From an uncultured Bacteroidales bacterium (GTDB taxonomy: Bacteria; Bacteroidota; Bacteroidia; Bacteroidales; UBA932), in contig CALCHD010000096.1 in the NCBI GenBank assembly GCA_937901105.1, forward strand, positions 1 to 42,585: DNA of 42,585 nucleotides, read 5' to 3'. The position numbers and the translations under genes are program-made. Numbering within the stretch: position 1 is the first letter of the stretch; the number at the start of each line of letters is the position of its first letter. Positions 40,113 through 42,585 of this stretch are shown here, in pieces. Under the pieces are notes generated by a model. That model did not search any database, had not been told where the DNA came from, and was given only the letters and a program-made list of their open reading frames with translations.

Positions 40113-41882
40113 ATGTACAAAACAGCTTCACCTTACGTAAAAGAGCTCCTTAAAGGGGAAATTCCCTGGCAGCCCTTCACCGGAGAGACTCTCAACCGGG
40201 CAGCAGAACAGGACAAGATGATATTCGTGCACATAGGAAACATTGCCAACACCCAGGCAAGAATACAGGCCTACGCACTATTTTCAGACCCCAGAGTGAT
40301 AAATGTACTCAAGGAGAACTTTATCTGCATAGCACTTGACACAGAGGACGTTCCAGAGGCATACCTCATTGGAATGGACCTCCTCCTTATAAATGAGCAG
40401 AAGATAAGTGAATATATAAACATCTTCTCCCTCCCGGGGGTAAAGCCGGTAACATCTTTCTCTTCACTTCTTCCCGACGATTTGCTGCAAATCGCCCGCA
40501 ATATGCTCAACTCCTTTGCCAACAAGAGGGAAAAGCTTGAACTGGCAGGAAAATACCTTACCCAAAGGCTGAAGCTGTCGGGAATAGTAACAAAGAAAGA
40601 AGAGGAGAAAAGCATCTCCCCAAAACTGCTGCATGCATATATAAGAAGCTGGTCTTCAAGATTTTTGGACAAGGACAACAAATACAGGAGAAAACCCTAC
40701 ACATTGGCGGCAAGGAACCTTCTGTTCATCTTGGAGTATGCGCAGCACTACAAGATGCAGGAGTACCTCCAATATATAGACGAATCCCTACAGCATGTAT
40801 ACTACTCTCCAATGTTCGACCCTATAGAGGGAGGGCTGTTCAGAGAAGCGGAAGACTACACCCTAAAAGCCCCTTCTTACGAGAAAATAATCTACGAAAA
40901 TGCAAACGCCATAACACTGTTTACAACTGCATACAAGTATCTGAAAAGAAGGATCTACAAAGAGGCTGCAGAGAGGATTGCGGAGTTTCTGGAAAGCAGC
41001 ATGATGATACCTGGCAAAGGATACATCACATATATCACTTTAAATGGAAACACCTCAAGCAGTGATTATTACAAGTACTCACTTAAAGAACTGCAGGAGA
41101 TATTCCCAAACAGATGGAAAGCTGTAGGAAGCGCACTTGGAATGAACACTAAAGAAGACCCTGCAGCCATGCAGACAATATCCAACACCCAAAAATATTG
41201 GGACATATCATACGACGAGCTGACAGCCCTTAAAAGGATAAGGAAACAGCGTTCAGGAAGCCTTCTGTACGACAAAAGGGTAATGACAGGGTACAACTGC
41301 AAAGTGGCCTCTGCGCTCTGCTCTATGGGGGCCGTATGCCCAAAAACAGGCCAGAAATACCTCCACATGGCGGCACAGATCATAGACAATATCCTCAAAA
41401 TACAGAAAAAAGGGACAATCTCACTATACAAGTACATCTCCTGCACCAATGCAGAATACTCAATATCAGACCTCTACGATTACTCCCTCTTCCTTAACTG
41501 CGTACTTATGCAATACAGGCTTACCAAGGAGAAGAAATACCTCTCCCTGGCCAAAACCTATTCTGAATATATATTTGTAAACTATTACATTCCTGAAACC
41601 GGAATGTTCAGCAAAACATCGCAGGAAAAGCCCAGAATCCCTATAAAAAGAGCCCCTGTGATAGACTATAATACCCTCTCGTCAAACTCAATCATGGCAG
41701 AAAACATGCTTCTGCTCAATCAGGTGATTGGAGGAGACGGCATTTATATCAACACTTTCAAACAGCAAATCTACAACATTGAACCACAGCTAATTGGAAG
41801 CGGGCCATTTATGACAGGATGGGGGATGCAGCTGCTTAATTACCTCACCAGATACAGCACATCATCCCCTGATGAGCAATGA
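40113..41882 (+). CDS. DUF255/YyaL-type protein lacking the thioredoxin CxxC
   Basis: A 589-aa protein resembling the DUF255 (YyaL, spermatogenesis-associated protein 20) family: an N-terminal thioredoxin-like domain followed by an (alpha/alpha)6 barrel. The opening KTASPYVKELLKGEIPWQPF and AAEQDKMIFVHIGNIANTQA line up with the family pattern SPYLLQH...W-P-W and DKPIFLSIGYSTCHWC. The CxxC cysteines are absent (INTQ-like residues instead), so the first domain cannot do thioredoxin redox chemistry. The barrel part (about 190-580) keeps the family stretch DPIEGGLFREAEDY and many aromatic helices. It is shorter than usual (~680 aa). The function of the family is unclear. Its 3' end overlaps the convergent queA gene by 21 bp. 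Confidence 0.74.
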   Translation: MYKTASPYVKELLKGEIPWQPFTGETLNRAAEQDKMIFVHIGNIANTQARIQAYALFSDPRVINVLKENFICIALDTEDVPEAYLIGMDLLLINEQKISEYINIFSLPGVKPVTSFSSLLPDDLLQIARNMLNSFANKREKLELAGKYLTQRLKLSGIVTKKEEEKSISPKLLHAYIRSWSSRFLDKDNKYRRKPYTLAARNLLFILEYAQHYKMQEYLQYIDESLQHVYYSPMFDPIEGGLFREAEDYTLKAPSYEKIIYENANAITLFTTAYKYLKRRIYKEAAERIAEFLESSMMIPGKGYITYITLNGNTSSSDYYKYSLKELQEIFPNRWKAVGSALGMNTKEDPAAMQTISNTQKYWDISYDELTALKRIRKQRSGSLLYDKRVMTGYNCKVASALCSMGAVCPKTGQKYLHMAAQIIDNILKIQKKGTISLYKYISCTNAEYSISDLYDYSLFLNCVLMQYRLTKEKKYLSLAKTYSEYIFVNYYIPETGMFSKTSQEKPRIPIKRAPVIDYNTLSSNSIMAENMLLLNQVIGGDGIYINTFKQQIYNIEPQLIGSGPFMTGWGMQLLNYLTRYSTSSPDEQ

Positions 41883-42585
41883 GCTGTCGCCATAGCTCAA
41901 GAACCTGAAGCCATTGTCAAGTGCATAGTTGTAAATTCTCTTCCAGTCTTCACCTCCAATGAAGGCTGAAATGAGGAGCAGCAACGTGCTTTGCGGCTGA
42001 TGGAAATTGGTAACAAGCATATCCACAACCCTGAACCTGTAAGAAGGGACAATGATAATGCCTGTCCTTGCTATCAGCTTGTCCATATTGTTGTCATCCA
42101 GATACTTTACAATGGCACCTATAGCCTCCTTCATGCTATATGTGTACTCTTTCCTGTACGGCTCCCACTGCTCCACAGCTCCAGGCTTGCCGTTTTCAAT
42201 ACACTGTACACCAATAAAATACAGCGATTCAAGGGTTCTTGTAGAGGTTGTACCTACAGCAACAACTTTCTGGCCGTCATCAAGGGCACACAGCTTCACC
42301 AGGAACTCCCTGGTAACCTCAAAGGGTTCTGTATGCATCTTGTGGTCTGCAATATACTCGCTTTTTACTGGAACAAATGTTCCTGCCCCCACATGAAGGC
42401 ACACATTCTCCCTTTCAACACCTTTAGAATCAAGCTCATTGAACACATTTTCAGTAAAATGCAAACCTGCAGTAGGGGCTGCTACAGACCCTTTTATCCT
42501 TGCATATAGCGTCTGGTATCTCTCATAGTCAAGCTCCTCGGTATCCCTGTTCAGATATGGAGGGATTGGAATTCGTCCGCAAATG
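41862..42585 (-). CDS. queA: tRNA preQ1(34) S-adenosylmethionine ribosyltransferase-isomerase, C-terminal part (cut by window edge)
   Basis: Transfers the ribosyl moiety of SAM onto 7-aminomethyl-7-deazaguanine in tRNA, a late step of queuosine synthesis. The frame is open to the right edge: it enters with ICGRIPIPPYLNRDTEE, continues through RYQTLYARIKGSVAAPTAGLHF, then HVGAGTFVPVKSEYIADHKMHTEPFEV, VVAVGTTSTRTLES, VDMLVTNFHQPQSTLLLLISAFIGGEDW and ends YALDNGFRFLSYGDSSLLI. All are hallmark QueA stretches. The 5' part lies beyond the window, and a TTG at 42464 is internal and not a start. It overlaps the convergent DUF255 gene by 21 bp at the 3' ends. Confidence 0.95.
   Translation of the reverse strand, partial: ICGRIPIPPYLNRDTEELDYERYQTLYARIKGSVAAPTAGLHFTENVFNELDSKGVERENVCLHVGAGTFVPVKSEYIADHKMHTEPFEVTREFLVKLCALDDGQKVVAVGTTSTRTLESLYFIGVQCIENGKPGAVEQWEPYRKEYTYSMKEAIGAIVKYLDDNNMDKLIARTGIIIVPSYRFRVVDMLVTNFHQPQSTLLLLISAFIGGEDWKRIYNYALDNGFRFLSYGDSSLLIRG

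Noticed and set aside
41862..42464. QueA taken as starting at 42464
   Set aside because: That codon is TTG inside the conserved GSVAAPTAGLHF motif and the frame stays open to the window edge with QueA sequence, so the gene is truncated by the window and not short.
1..42585. CRISPR arrays, tRNA or rRNA genes, insertion sequences, prophage
   Set aside because: No regularly spaced repeat array, no cloverleaf or rRNA-like stretch in the short intergenic gaps, and no transposase, integrase or phage structural gene was seen.

Overview
The window is a gene-dense piece of a chromosome from a member of the Bacteroidetes, most likely the order Bacteroidales. Three things point there. Many genes carry an upstream TAnnTTTG box, the Bacteroidetes -7 element, and have no Shine-Dalgarno sequence. 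The lipoproteins, the DUF4491 protein, the NfeD protease and the branched-chain amino acid enzymes look Bacteroidales-like. The lysine-fermentation locus has the same gene content and nearly the same order as I recall for Porphyromonas gingivalis and its relatives. I see no rRNA, tRNA, CRISPR array, prophage or insertion sequence. Both window ends cut genes (ilvC on the left, queA on the right).

Layout. (1) 1-4603, minus strand: an ilvD-ilvB-ilvN-ilvC operon for isoleucine/valine synthesis. It is preceded by an unannotated 35-residue leader peptide made largely of Ile and Val, then by alternative antiterminator and terminator hairpins, i.e. a classical transcription attenuator. (2) 4665-8114: a secreted C69 dipeptidase and a long-form NfeD membrane protease, diverging from a spacer with two 32-bp inverted repeats. 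(3) 8162-12451: carAB. The carA product keeps its nucleophilic Cys but has lost the usual His-Pro-Glu catalytic segment. (4) 12512-16672: a REP-like palindrome, a Na+/Ca2+ exchanger whose 3' end runs into two tandem hairpins, a lipoprotein serine hydrolase and a SulP transporter. (5) 16868-18800, minus: a three-gene cell-wall group (M23 peptidase, unknown membrane or lipoprotein, GH25 muramidase). (6) 18890-23271: DUF4491, a metallophosphoesterase, a GNAT fused to a small phage-like C-terminal domain, an EamA transporter and an AtoE short-chain fatty acid transporter. (7) 23352-23945: long direct repeats and a His/Cys-rich lipoprotein.

(8) 24057-38707 is the centrepiece: a complete lysine-to-butyrate fermentation locus. 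On the minus strand the order of transcription is CoA-transferase A, kal, kce, kdd, kamA, kamB, kamC, kamD, kamE, CoA-transferase B, acyl-CoA dehydrogenase, etfB, etfA. Diverging from it are crotonase and 3-hydroxybutyryl-CoA dehydrogenase. Lysine is isomerised twice, by KamA (radical SAM/PLP) and by KamDE (B12/PLP) kept active by KamBC. It is then oxidised (Kdd), cleaved with acetyl-CoA (Kce) and deaminated (Kal) to crotonyl-CoA, which is reduced by the dehydrogenase/EtfAB pair. The CoA transferase exchanges CoA so that butyrate and acetoacetate are handled. Thiolase and acetate kinase are not in the window. (9) 38835-42585: an acyltransferase, a DUF255 protein without its CxxC motif, and queA.

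The most interesting non-textbook signals are the ilv leader attenuator, the degenerate CarA active site in an ammonia-producing organism, and the 7-mer TCCCGAC/GTCGGGA. I count that 7-mer about 24 times, in several reading frames and in intergenic DNA, but not in carAB or in the lysine enzymes. The intergenic hairpins and repeats also merit attention.
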